Shown here piece after piece: positions 34,171 through 41,549 of a stretch of 64,000 nucleotides of DNA. The DNA lies in contig NZ_CP157429.1 in the NCBI RefSeq assembly GCF_041021895.1, positions 92,899 through 156,898 of the forward strand. The letters are read 5' to 3'. How positions within the stretch are numbered: position 1 is the first letter of the stretch; each line of letters opens with the position of its first letter. The notes under the pieces were generated by a model. It ran no database searches. It was not told the origin of the DNA and saw only the letters and a list, made by a program, of their open reading frames with translations. The DNA is from Acinetobacter sp. XH1741. GTDB lineage: Bacteria > Pseudomonadota > Gammaproteobacteria > Pseudomonadales > Moraxellaceae. The position numbers and the translations under genes are program-made.

Positions 34171-34818
34171 TCAACTTACTTCTAATCTTTGAATATTAAG
34201 TTTAATCATTTTTCCAGTGAGCTTAAAGTTACCTTCTTTCCATTCTGCGATCACTGCTTGATTCATAGCATCTGAACTCACAGTGGTCCAATCGATCGTA
34301 TAACCTTACTTAAATAGTATCTGGCCTAGCATGAAACATTGTGAGCGACCATTACCTTCTCTAAATGGATGAATATAATTTAAAACAACAAAAAATCTGG
34401 CTAAAAAACTACAAACCAAATCTATATTTTCTTTATTATTAATCAAATGGTTAAAATTATTATTGAGGCATGAAAACAGCAGATCTGTTAAAGGAGCTAT
34501 GCTATTGTAATGGAGAAAGATACATTCACCTTTATAGGTATTCACGCGTCTTAATTGGCCAGCCCATGGGTAGACATCCATAAATAATTGATGATGTATA
34601 TTTTGTAGGTGCTGTAAATCAAAATTGCCTAGAAAAACAGAGATATTTTCCTGTAATCTTGTATTTTGTAAGGCACTTAGCGCTTTCTCTGCCTCATTCA
34701 GGTCTTTGGTATTAGAAATACCAAGATTGTTGATCAAAACACCATTTTTATCACAGAATGGATCATCATAAAAATCTTCTTCCGTCAGATAATAATGTAG
34801 TGCATCATCAAAAAACAT
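34171..34818 (-). pseudogene. Fic-domain toxin gene with an in-frame TAA
   Basis: A Fic AMP-transferase fold. The catalytic loop reads HPFREGNGRSQC (residues 150-161). The family consensus ends GNGRxxR, so the final Arg is Cys here. Codon 171 is TAA, and the same frame continues GYTIDWTTVSSDAMNQAVIA to a stop at 34171, the normal C-terminal helices of Fic. A CAA-to-TAA change would explain the stop. The truncated product keeps the His but lacks the C-terminus and an ATP-contacting Arg, so it is probably inactive. It follows its antitoxin gene by 2 bases. Confidence 0.75.
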
Positions 34819-34820
34819 TT

Positions 34821-35006
34821 TTATCTTACACGGTACATTTCAACGAGTGTATTTCTGGCTTGTTCAAATGTCTTAGAACCCTTCACATAGTCATTAATTG
34901 CTTGTAAGCCTTTATTATCTACAACCAAATTATCTACGGCAAATGAAGCTTTTACGATTTTAAAGGCTTCAGTACGGCTATTTCTCATACCAATAACTTT
35001 TTTCAT
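34821..35006 (-). CDS. VbhA-like antitoxin of the Fic module
   Basis: A 61-residue helical protein directly upstream of the broken Fic gene. FIC antitoxins carry the inhibitory helix [S/T]xxxE[G/N]; here the best fit is SFAVDN (about residues 22-27), with Asp in place of Glu. The C-terminal helix (SKTFEQARNTLVEMYRVR) resembles VbhA-type antitoxins. It would block AMPylation by occupying the ATP gamma-phosphate site. Since the toxin is damaged it may be under little selection. Confidence 0.6.
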   Translation of the reverse strand: MKKVIGMRNSRTEAFKIVKASFAVDNLVVDNKGLQAINDYVKGSKTFEQARNTLVEMYRVR

Positions 35007-35118
35007 AAAATTCTCGCTTCAAATGGATCATGCAGACTCTAAGGATATAATATTTTCATTGAGAAAAAAGAAGTTCCTATGAAGTTTTCACAATTATCTT
35101 AATAATTCGCCTTGAATA

Positions 35119-36112
35119 GGCTTTGTTGCACAAACCTATCTGTAAAGGCTTTTTCAGCGATATAATTTTCAAATGAAGAAGCCTACACACAAAATCTACC
35201 GCACAACCAATTGGCCCGCATATAACCGAGCACTCATTAGTCGCGGAAATATTGCCATTTGGTTTGATCCTGCTACGCAATGGTATGCTCTATCAAAAGG
35301 CAAACAAGGGCGAAATCAAATCTACTCCGACGCAACCATCCAATGCTGCTTAATGATTAAATCTTTATTTCGTCTGTCTTTACTTATTGCCACTGGCTTT
35401 GTGCAAAGTCTAATTAAACTTTGCGGATTAAATTGGATAGTACCAGATTACACCACGCTTTGTAGAAGACAAAAGCATATTGATATTGCAATTAGTTACC
35501 AAAAAAGTAGCGATGGGCTGCATCTACTCATGGACTCTACAGGGATGAAGTTTCTAGGTGAGGGCGAATGGAAACGCAAGAAACATGGGCCTGAATATCG
35601 TCGCCAATGGCGTAAACTACATATTGGTATAGATGCTAAAACCCTACAAATACGCGCTATTCAGCTCACAACCAATAATGTCAGTGATTCACAGGTGCTT
35701 GGTGATTTACTTAATCAGATTCCACAAGATGAGCAGATTGACTCTGTTTATACCGATAGAGCTTATGACAACAAGCAATGCCGTCAGGTCATTGCAGATC
35801 GGCAAGCGCATGCGGTAATTCTACCTAGAAAAAATGCGAAACCATGGAAAGATACAAAGAGTAGCTCGCTAGAGCGAAATGAATTACTTCGAACAGTTAC
35901 ACGTTTAGGCAGGACACTATGGAAAAAATGGTCAGGCTATCATCGGCAAAGTTTGGTTGAAACTAAGATGCACTGCATTAAATTATTAGGAGATAAACTC
36001 AGTGCAAGGAGTTTTGATAGCCAAGTGAATGAGATTCATGCACGTGTAGCAGTCCTCAACAGATTTACGGAATTAGGTCGACCACTTACGCAAGTTACGC
36101 CTTAAATTTGGC
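35119..36112 (+). mobile_element. IS5-family (IS903 group) element, copy 2, right end missing
   Basis: The left inverted repeat GGCTTTGTTGCACAAA starts at 35119. After the transposase stop, similarity to copy 1 ends within a few bases (about 36112), and no TTTGTGCAACAAAGCC right end follows. The element has been cut at its 3' side by the junction with the prophage remnant. Confidence 0.75.
35173..36105 (+). CDS. IS5-family transposase, catalytic residues intact
   Basis: A 310-residue DDE transposase closely related to copy 1 at 1729. All three acids are present: MDSTGMKFLGEGEWKRKKHG (first Asp), YTDRAYDNKQC (second Asp) and RQSLVETKMHCIK (Glu). The protein should therefore be active, but its own element lacks the right end. 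In principle it could act in trans on copy 1, which has both ends but a defective enzyme. Confidence 0.88.
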   Translation: MKKPTHKIYRTTNWPAYNRALISRGNIAIWFDPATQWYALSKGKQGRNQIYSDATIQCCLMIKSLFRLSLLIATGFVQSLIKLCGLNWIVPDYTTLCRRQKHIDIAISYQKSSDGLHLLMDSTGMKFLGEGEWKRKKHGPEYRRQWRKLHIGIDAKTLQIRAIQLTTNNVSDSQVLGDLLNQIPQDEQIDSVYTDRAYDNKQCRQVIADRQAHAVILPRKNAKPWKDTKSSSLERNELLRTVTRLGRTLWKKWSGYHRQSLVETKMHCIKLLGDKLSARSFDSQVNEIHARVAVLNRFTELGRPLTQVTP

Positions 36113-36235
36113 TCAATTTAGAGCGGTTACATCCAAAATAAATCAATAACTTAACTTAATTCGCTGCATTCTTGTTGCACTATTTTTTAAAATTGCATTA
36201 GTGTTGCTTTTGGTATTTTTAAACTACATTCAAAT

Positions 36236-36430
36236 TTATTTTAAATCCACTTTAATTGGCAATTCCCAACGGTGTCTATTAAACATCACTGTTCCATCAT
36301 TGTTGATTGGTAATTGATTGCCGTTATAGTCAAAGACCTTTAAGACTTTACCGCCATTGTTTACCTCAGCAAGCAAATTGCAAGTATGCTCAAGCTTTCC
36401 AGCTTCTGTAACCATAATCATTAGCTGCAT
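36236..36430 (-). CDS. Hypothetical phage-type protein, 64 aa
   Basis: A small protein, MQLMIMVTEAGKLEHTCNLL through VMFNRHRWELPIKVDLK, with alternating hydrophobic residues suggestive of a small beta-rich fold. I do not recognise it. It lies on the same strand as, and downstream of, the tail-gene fragments of the prophage remnant, near the junction with the IS5 copy. Confidence 0.4.
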   Translation of the reverse strand: MQLMIMVTEAGKLEHTCNLLAEVNNGGKVLKVFDYNGNQLPINNDGTVMFNRHRWELPIKVDLK

Positions 36431-36525
36431 GATAAACCTCGAGAGAATATGAAATGAGAAAAACTTTGCTCAAAATGTGCAATTATCCAGTTAATTGAGC
36501 AAATAATTGCACATTATTAAAGGCC

Positions 36526-36756
36526 TTATTCAAGAGCCTTTTCAAAGTTAAAGCTTCCGTCTGCATTCTGAAGTGGAGTTTCTTCTAAATAAATTGACTG
36601 AAGGCCATTTGCTAGCCCCTCAATTTCTCCTTCAGCTAATCCATAAAGGACTTTAATATAAGTTTTTGACTGTGCAGAATCTGGAGAAATTACGGGTTGC
36701 CGTTGTTTTTTACTTCCCTTTTTTGCGCCTACTACTGCATTCATAAGAAATCTCAC
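36526..36756 (-). pseudogene. Tail tip (host specificity) protein J, N-terminal fragment
   Basis: The first 76 residues match the conserved N-terminus of lambda-type tail protein J: GAKKGSKKQRQPVISPDSAQ, then IKVLYGLAEGEIEGLANGLQ and IYLEETPLQNADGSFNFEKA. Full-length J is over 1000 residues; here it ends in a stop after KALE. This is a remnant cut by deletion. It follows the tail I fragment, the normal order in lambdoid tails, with a terminator between them. Confidence 0.75.
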
Positions 36757-36762
36757 GCAATA

Positions 36763-36788
36763 AAAAAGGCGCTAGAAAGCGCCTTTTT
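36763..36788. terminator. Terminator between tail I fusion and J fragment
   Basis: AAAGGCGCT and AGCGCCTTT pair around AGAA, flanked by A and T runs. Confidence 0.6.
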
Positions 36789-36800
36789 AATAATTTGAAT

Positions 36801-37403
36801 TTACATCTGATCTTCTGGATATTGACCAGCACTCACAATAAATCCACCAATCTCACGTTGCTCATATAAAATCGGCACAGGATTACCTTGAGCAACCGTT
36901 GTTACGGCTCCGCCAAAGCCTTTATTCGCTCTGTTTCCATCTTGGTTTTGATCTTGAGTGGTTTCGATTTTAGGCATTAACATCATGGCAACTCCCCCGA
37001 GCATCATCCCAATACCAGAGCCAATCAGAGCAGCTCCTAGTGGGGCTCCACCGCCCAATGTACCTACCGTCGTAACTGAAGCGCCAATCTCCTTATCAAG
37101 AACGTCCAGCACCCATTTGCGGAATTGCTTCCCTACAGCAGTACGAGCAAACATTGCTATTAGGTGGCAACCACGTAGTGAGAAAATCCGCATACCCAAA
37201 TTGGGTAGCCGAGGATTATCAATAATTTGTGTCATATTTTCCGTAAATTCATCAGAATTACGATTAAAAATTTTACTGACCGCGTTCTCTTGTTTATATC
37301 CTAATGCTTGTGCCAATTCACCTGAAGAAAGCCAAATCTGGCCATCTTGCCGTGGCACGGGATTGAATTTCACTTCATTAAAACTTAATGCTAAACTAGA
37401 CAT
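36801..37403 (-). CDS. Chimera: Bro-N antirepressor domain fused to tail assembly protein I
   Basis: The start is ATG at 37403 with GGAAAGG upstream (the frame stays open to 37499). Residues 1 to about 103 are a BRO-N domain (LSFNEVKFNPVPRQDGQIWL; LSSGELAQALGYKQENAVSK; GMRIFSLRGCHLIAMFA). From about residue 104 the sequence becomes the C-terminal part of lambda-type tail assembly protein I (ALIGSGIGMMLGGVAMMLMP; GGAVTTVAQGNPVPILYEQR; EIGGFIVSAGQYPEDQM). The join is in frame and lies after KEIGA. BRO-N proteins act as phage antirepressors or DNA binders; tail I is structural. The fusion most likely arose by deletion of the genome between the two genes. It is divergent from an XRE repressor gene. 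Confidence 0.75.
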   Translation of the reverse strand: MSSLALSFNEVKFNPVPRQDGQIWLSSGELAQALGYKQENAVSKIFNRNSDEFTENMTQIIDNPRLPNLGMRIFSLRGCHLIAMFARTAVGKQFRKWVLDVLDKEIGASVTTVGTLGGGAPLGAALIGSGIGMMLGGVAMMLMPKIETTQDQNQDGNRANKGFGGAVTTVAQGNPVPILYEQREIGGFIVSAGQYPEDQM

Positions 37404-37431
37404 ATCAATATCCTTTCCTATGGTTGTTGAT

Positions 37432-37466
37432 AAAAGCCCCTTGCCGTCAGAAAGTTGGGGGCTTTT
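37432..37466. terminator. Hairpin upstream of the Bro-N fusion
   Basis: AAAAGCCCC and GGGGCTTTT pair across about 17 bases. On the minus strand it would end or attenuate transcripts 30 bases before the fusion gene start. Confidence 0.45.
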
Positions 37467-37535
37467 CTTTTTCATGGCTTTTAGCCTTGATGAAGTCATC
37501 TTATTTAATATCTTTTATTGTCTCAATTCTTTTTG

Positions 37536-37582
37536 TTGTGCTATCACAAAAAATAGTAATTATCTTTTATTGTGCTACAATA
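37536..37582. promoter_or_regulatory. Two related operator-like dyads in the phage immunity region
   Basis: TTGTGCTATCACAA (37536-37549) and TATTGTGCTACAATA (37568-37582) share the core TTGTGCTA and lie between the divergent Bro-N fusion and XRE genes. The second includes a TACAAT -10-like hexamer for the XRE gene at 37610. Confidence 0.5.
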
Positions 37583-37609
37583 TTCTAAAATTTAACTTGT
37601 GGTGCAGCA

Positions 37610-37879
37610 ATGGAAGTAAAGAATAATGTTGCCTATTTGCGTGAAAAAGCAGGATTAACGGTTTATGAACTATCAAAGCGATGTGGTTTTGTTAGTGGCA
37701 GCAGAGTTTTATCAAACTATGTGACACGAGCTGAGCAAGGACATTCTGTCAAGGTTGATACAGCCTTATTTATATATAAAGAACTCAAAAAAGCTGGTGT
37801 ATGCGAGAAGTTTGAAGATGTATTTTGGCTTTCTGATGAAATAACAGAGAAAACTACAGAACATCCAAACCCGAAATAA
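37610..37879 (+). CDS. XRE-family phage-type repressor
   Basis: An 89-residue protein with a helix-turn-helix (VAYLREKAGLTVYELSKRCG, then SRVLSNYVTRAEQG). It has no C-terminal self-cleavage domain, so it is a Cro-like or small CI-like regulator. It is divergent from the Bro-N fusion across a region with two related dyads, the layout of a phage immunity switch. A short gap separates it from the HigBA-type module downstream. Confidence 0.6.
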   Translation: MEVKNNVAYLREKAGLTVYELSKRCGFVSGSRVLSNYVTRAEQGHSVKVDTALFIYKELKKAGVCEKFEDVFWLSDEITEKTTEHPNPK

Positions 37880-37885
37880 ATTGCC

Positions 37886-37909
37886 AATATTATCAAATAT
37901 GGTAATATT
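37886..37909. promoter_or_regulatory. Candidate HigA operator
   Basis: AATATTATC and GGTAATATT (8/9 complementary) surround AAATAT, 25 bp before the higB start. Confidence 0.45.
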
Positions 37910-37933
37910 AACTCTCATTGAGTAGAACATGAT

Positions 37934-38263
37934 ATGTATACAATTGAATATTACAGCGAAGACGTTCAGGATGAGATTCTTACATTACCTGATGGTCTTT
38001 TGGCTCGATATTTTAACTTAACTGACCGTATGGTGATTTACGGCGCAAACTTAGGAGAACCTCACACATTACCAATGAGTAAAGGACTATTTGAGTTGCG
38101 CTTAAAATCTCAAGAAGGTATTGCTCGTGTTATGTATTGCACACTAGTCGGTAAACGCATTGTAATGCTCCATAGTTTTGTTAAGAAAACCCAAAAAACA
38201 CCTAAGCAAGATCTAAACCTAGCACTTGACCGCATGAAAGAGGTGAAAAATGCGAACACATGA
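37934..38263 (+). CDS. higB: HigB-type toxin (RelE superfamily, Gp49-like)
   Basis: A 109-residue toxin. Features of the Gp49/HigB2 family are YSEDVQDEILTLPDGLLARY, then EPHTLPMSKGLFELRLKSQE, then RVMYCTLVGKRIVMLHSFVK and KKTQKTPKQDLNLALDRM. Such proteins cleave mRNA on the ribosome. It precedes its antitoxin gene and overlaps it by 14 bases, the toxin-first order typical of higBA. It is intact. The module probably came with the prophage and may stabilise the plasmid. Confidence 0.85.
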   Translation: MYTIEYYSEDVQDEILTLPDGLLARYFNLTDRMVIYGANLGEPHTLPMSKGLFELRLKSQEGIARVMYCTLVGKRIVMLHSFVKKTQKTPKQDLNLALDRMKEVKNANT

Positions 38264-38537
38264 AGAAATGAAAGCACTTGCATTATCTCGTTCAGCAGTG
38301 CGTACCGAATACGAACGAATTGAACGTGAAGAAATGCCCCTGCTCGATATGGTACTTACTGCACGTCGAGATGCAGGTCTATCCCAAGCGCAAATCGCGG
38401 AACGCATGGGAACAAGTGTACCTGCCGTTTCACGGCTAGAAAAAGCATTGATCACAGGCAAACCATCACCATCTATTGCCACATTGCAAAAATATGCTGC
38501 GGCAATTGGTAAACATGTTGAAGTGCGTTTTGTCTAA
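38250..38537 (+). CDS. higA: HigA-type antitoxin
   Basis: A 95-residue XRE antitoxin. An N-terminal helix (EEMKALALSRSAVRTEYERI) contacts the toxin, and the helix-turn-helix (GLSQAQIAERMGTSVPAVSR) binds the operator. Its start overlaps the end of higB, giving coupled translation. A clear terminator follows at 38541. It neutralises HigB and represses the operon. Confidence 0.87.
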   Translation: MRTHEEMKALALSRSAVRTEYERIEREEMPLLDMVLTARRDAGLSQAQIAERMGTSVPAVSRLEKALITGKPSPSIATLQKYAAAIGKHVEVRFV

Positions 38538-38540
38538 ATA

Positions 38541-38563
38541 AAAAAGCACCCTAGGGTGCTTTT
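38541..38563. terminator. Terminator after higBA
   Basis: AAAAAGCACC/GGTGCTTTTT around CTAG. It can work in both directions and also closes the convergent small gene at 38574. Confidence 0.75.
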
Positions 38564-38573
38564 TACCAATTCA

Positions 38574-38762
38574 CTAATCAATCAACTTTACACATTTAGC
38601 AACAACATCCTGTGCGTATAGACCCTTATCTTTGAAATTACTGTTATACGCACGATCAATATCTCTTAAGCCTTCTTCAATTTCTGCTTTTGATGCATTT
38701 TTGTCTGCTAGTATTTCATTCCTTAAGCTTTCCTTGGAAACCCCTTTAAGCCTTGCATCCAT
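38574..38762 (-). CDS. Small hypothetical protein, 62 aa
   Basis: Highly charged and helical (MDARLKGVSKESLRNEILAD; NASKAEIEEGLRDIDRAYNS). Not recognised. Its ATG is 3 bases after the stop of the broken lipoprotein gene, so the two form a unit. It is cytoplasmic by sequence. Confidence 0.4.
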   Translation of the reverse strand: MDARLKGVSKESLRNEILADKNASKAEIEEGLRDIDRAYNSNFKDKGLYAQDVVAKCVKLID

Positions 38763-38765
38763 TCA

Positions 38766-39164
38766 TTATAAGAGACTATCCTTTACACACTCATTGCGCT
38801 CTTTTAAAGATAATTTATTTGGAGTGCAGTATGCTTCCCAAATTATTGCAAATGTCTCTGGTTCAACACCTTCTGAATCCTCCATTAAGACTCCACCATC
38901 AATAGAGACATATCTCTTAAAACCAACATAACCACCGTAGCTATTCTTAGAATTTACCTCTCCGCAATATCCTTTTATATTTTGGAATTGGGCGAATCAG
39001 GATCTTTTAAGGTGCTTAAGATAGCTTCTTTTGACTCTTTTTCCACCTTTGAGCAACCATTAATCCCTACCAAACCAAGAACCAAGAACCAAGAACCAAG
39101 AACCAAGAACCAAGAACCAAGAACCAAGAACCAAGAACCAAGCTTAAAAAATAATCTTTTTCAT
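38766..39164 (-). pseudogene. Lipoprotein gene with a heptanucleotide repeat in its signal peptide
   Basis: The ATG at 39164 gives MKKIIF, then TAA just after a T6 tract. In another frame the repeat encodes LVLGSWF units that lead into LVGINGCSKVEKESKEAI, a lipoprotein signal peptide with its Cys at 39053-39055. That frame stops after PDSPNSKI. A further 1-base shift restores AQFQNIKGYCGEVNSKNSYG and the rest of the protein to the stop at 38766. The repeat (ten copies of a 7-base unit, 39073-39142) has no stop in any frame, so copy number changes the reading phase. One T fewer would join start and Cys in frame with ten copies. It is either a phase-variable locus in the off state or a decayed one. 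Confidence 0.55.
39073..39142. repeat. Ten perfect copies of the heptamer AACCAAG
   Basis: A simple-sequence repeat of exactly 70 bases inside the signal-peptide region of the minus-strand lipoprotein gene. Since seven is not a multiple of three, loss or gain of units changes the frame. Confidence 0.95.
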
Positions 39165-39184
39165 ATAATATCAACACCTTAAAA

Positions 39185-39508
39185 TTAGCTAATAATCCAA
39201 ATAAAAATTATTAAAGCTATAAATAAAATAATCCCACAAATAATCCATTCAGCGTTAGGGTAACCCCATACATTATCTGGATTATTAAAATCGGGTTCTC
39301 TTCTACGTGTTGTTTTCTTAGTATGACTAGAGAACTTGGAATAAGATAAACCAGTACCCGGTAAACCTACTGTTGTTCGAGTTCCCTTCTTACTAACATT
39401 TACTCGTGCCCCTTTTCCACCAACAGAAATACTTTAGACTCCTTTTTTACTTATATTTACCCGGACTCCCGGAGCAATTTTTATACTTTTTCTAAAATTT
39501 AATCCCAT
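39185..39508 (-). pseudogene. Second DUF4236 protein gene, in-frame TAA at codon 25
   Basis: It reads MGLNFRKSIKIAPGVRVNIS, then KKGV, then TAA, then SISVGGKGARVNVSKKGTRT, VGLPGTGLSYSK and on to a C-terminal membrane helix ending at 39185. TCA (Ser) to TAA would explain the stop. This is the complete domain order of DUF4236 proteins, so a single nonsense change has silenced it. It is a homologue of the broken gene at 33736. Confidence 0.7.
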
Positions 39509-39516
39509 ATCGTCAC

Positions 39517-39693
39517 CTATCTAGAGCAGATCTTTTTAGAAGCACTGATGGAACCATCATTACAAACAAACTTACTACCATCGCAATGACTTACCCCACC
39601 TTTCTTACCAGAGCAAGGTTGTCTGCCTCTACCTGCTTCCGCAACATTTAATGAGCTTAGAACTAATAAAAGACTTAAAATGACTTGTTTCAT
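39517..39693 (-). CDS. Small secreted Cys-rich protein, 58 aa
   Basis: An intact short frame starting [20 protein letters not shown], a good signal peptide with cleavage after AEA, followed by a mature peptide of about 38 residues with four cysteines ([20 protein letters not shown], then [16 protein letters not shown]). It is probably periplasmic or secreted, with two disulfides. It lies 8 bases upstream of the DUF4236 pseudogene on the same strand. Function unknown. Confidence 0.65.
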   Translation of the reverse strand: MKQVILSLLLVLSSLNVAEAGRGRQPCSGKKGGVSHCDGSKFVCNDGSISASKKICSR

Positions 39694-39764
39694 GGTTTTT
39701 TACCGTTTGTTATAAAGTGAATAAACTTTAACAAATTGGTTAATAAATGTCACATATGAAGATA

Positions 39765-40110
39765 TTAGATACATTTAATAAACCAAGCTTGTTTATAAAA
39801 TTTAATCACAGCCTCAAAATCTCTCAAAAGTACTTCTTCTGAATATTGATGCGGAGAAGGCTTCAGTAGTGCTGGCATATAGTGGTTTTTATAGACTTCT
39901 GGATATGACTTACACAATATCTCACGCTTCTCATCATTTGGTACATCATGATTATTTAATGCATCTAGCATCTTGTCTATTTCATGTTTTGAAGTTAGAT
40001 AGTCCTCTTCAACTGAAGGAGGAAGTGGTTTAATTTCAACTTTTTTAGTGCAGCTAATTAAAACTACTAAAAAAATAGAGCATCCCAATGTATAAAAGTT
40101 TTGCTAACAT
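39765..40110 (-). pseudogene. Lipoprotein gene with a frameshift in its signal peptide
   Basis: From ATG at 40110 the frame reads MLAKLLYIGMLYFFSSFN and stops. Removing one G of GGG gives MLAKLLYIGCSIFLVVLISC, a good lipoprotein signal with lipobox LISC, which continues TKKVEIKPLPPSVEEDYLTS and is open to 39765. Without the correction the only start is a TTG at 40088. The mature part is helical and charged and is not recognised. Confidence 0.5.
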
Positions 40111-40186
40111 ATTTTTAAATCTTATAATTAATTGTTTCTATTATATATTTCTTAAACTTTGAAATCTTTATTTTTTAGATATTAAA

Positions 40187-40208
40187 AAGCCACTCGATTG
40201 AGTGGCTT
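40187..40208. terminator. Terminator-like hairpin
   Basis: AAGCCACTC and GAGTGGCTT pair around GATT, with A residues on one side. It separates the lipoprotein region from the terminase remnant. Confidence 0.6.
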
Positions 40209-40324
40209 CACCACATTAAGCATTTAACAGCTTTTCAGCACCAGCGGTTAATTTTAGTAAATACCTCTATGGTTATTTTTTAGGATTGTTAGTTTTTTTA
40301 TGTGACTCATCTAGAAAGAGATTA

Positions 40325-40952
40325 TCAATTGTAAAAAATACAATCATTAAAGATGTCTCTTTCTACCGGCAATTCATAGTGCTCACAGTATGCAGAGACG
40401 GTAGAAATATCCAAAGATAGCAAAATACCTTGCTCATATCGGGCCACCAACTCGCTGTTCGCCGTTCACCATATACTTACAGGTAGAAAGCATCGGGCGA
40501 AGCACTTCTTCCCATGCAACCCATTTACAGTCGGCCCATTCATCAATAATTAAGAAAAATAAACCAGATCCACGAAGGTCATCATAGTTATCTAGACCAA
40601 CAACACGGATAATATGACCACTTCTTAATGTAATTGAACATTCAATTTCATTAGGCTTACCAGCTCGCCAAGATGCTGGAATAGCTTGTTTTAGTCGCTT
40701 CCAGAAAACCCGTTTTGCTTGCTTAAAGGTAGGCGCTGCATACCAGATTTCATCCTCTACCGAAACATTCCATTTAGCCGCTAGTCTTGCGGCTCTTCGC
40801 ATTTCCGCTTTGGCCAAGAATGTTTTACCGAAACGTCGGCCACAAACAGCATCACGAAATCGGGCTTCTTTTTGCCAGCCCCACAAATAAATATTGGCTT
40901 GCTTAGGCGTTAATTGAACTGAACCTTCTGGAGGATTAAAGAATTGGCTCAT
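40325..40952 (-). pseudogene. Terminase large subunit fragment joined out of frame to another phage gene
   Basis: The start is ATG at 40952 (MSQFFNPPEGSVQLTPKQAN), with GAGGAG upstream. Walker A GRRFGKT (about 38-44) and Walker B FLIIDEWAD (about 135-143) identify the packaging ATPase. The match ends at GEQRVGG near 40440 and a stop follows at 40434; the nuclease half is gone. In another frame the next bases read RYEQGILLSLDISTVSAYCE, then HYELPVERDIFNDCIF, to 40325, which looks like the C-terminus of a different phage protein. A deletion has removed portal and capsid genes. The lone ATPase half is not expected to package DNA. Confidence 0.75.
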
Positions 40953-41193
40953 TTGGTATCTCCTCATCAGGATTCAGCACAAGCTTGTAATCCTCTTCAG
41001 GTGGACGATACTCAGGTGGATTTACCTCACGTTGTAACTTCTGAAGTTCAAGTTTTTTAATCTCAAGTTCTACTTCAGCTTTAGTTTGGTTCGCTTCAGA
41101 ATTACCACCTTTATTATTTTGTTCCCCCTTCTTCTCATAAAACCCTTTCATGATCTTTTGTATTTGGTCCACGATCTTAATTGTCATGGTCAC
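40936..41193 (-). CDS. Phage protein next to terminase genes, 85 aa
   Basis: MTMTIKIVDQIQKIMKGFYE opens a charged coiled protein (AEVELEIKKLELQKLQREVN) ending in acidic residues. Its ATG overlaps the end of the DUF2280 gene and its end overlaps the terminase large gene by 17 bases, so it is part of the packaging operon. It may be a small-terminase-related protein. The name is not established. Confidence 0.55.
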   Translation of the reverse strand: MTMTIKIVDQIQKIMKGFYEKKGEQNNKGGNSEANQTKAEVELEIKKLELQKLQREVNPPEYRPPEEDYKLVLNPDEEIPNEPIL

Positions 41194-41491
41194 ATTGTTT
41201 TTTTAGTCCAAAGCAAATCAATTAAAATCTTCAACTGAACAATGTCATTTGCTCCACTGATTTTATTTAGTGGCTGACTCAAATACTCTTCCCGTGTATT
41301 TTCGAAAATTTCTTTGAGTTCCTTACTTAAGTCTCTCCCAGCAAACTTTGTAGGGTCATATGACTCTACCTGCTGTCTCGAAACATCAATGTCAAATTCC
41401 TCCTTGACGAGACTTACTGTTTCTTGAGGGGTGTTAAACACAGCAAACGATTGTACAATAAAGAGTTTCTGCTTTTTTTAATGTCGCCATT
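41190..41491 (-). pseudogene. DUF2280 terminase-small-like gene, N-terminal frameshift
   Basis: From ATG at 41491 the frame is MATLKKAETLYCTIVCCV and stops. With one base removed just before CTC it reads MATLKKAE, then LFIVQSFAVFNTPQETVSLV and the DUF2280 core KEEFDIDVSRQQVESYDPTK. The downstream frame is open from an in-frame ATG at 41441, which could give an 83-residue protein lacking the first helix. Members precede the large terminase gene in many phages. Confidence 0.6.
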
Positions 41492-41549
41492 TCTCTCTAT
41501 CCGTCAAGGTACGTCAAGGAAACATGGCAAAAAAAATGAGCCAAAAGGC

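Noticed and set aside
40325..40440. Functional tail-chaperone-like gene downstream of the terminase
   Set aside because: Only a C-terminal piece without a start is present.
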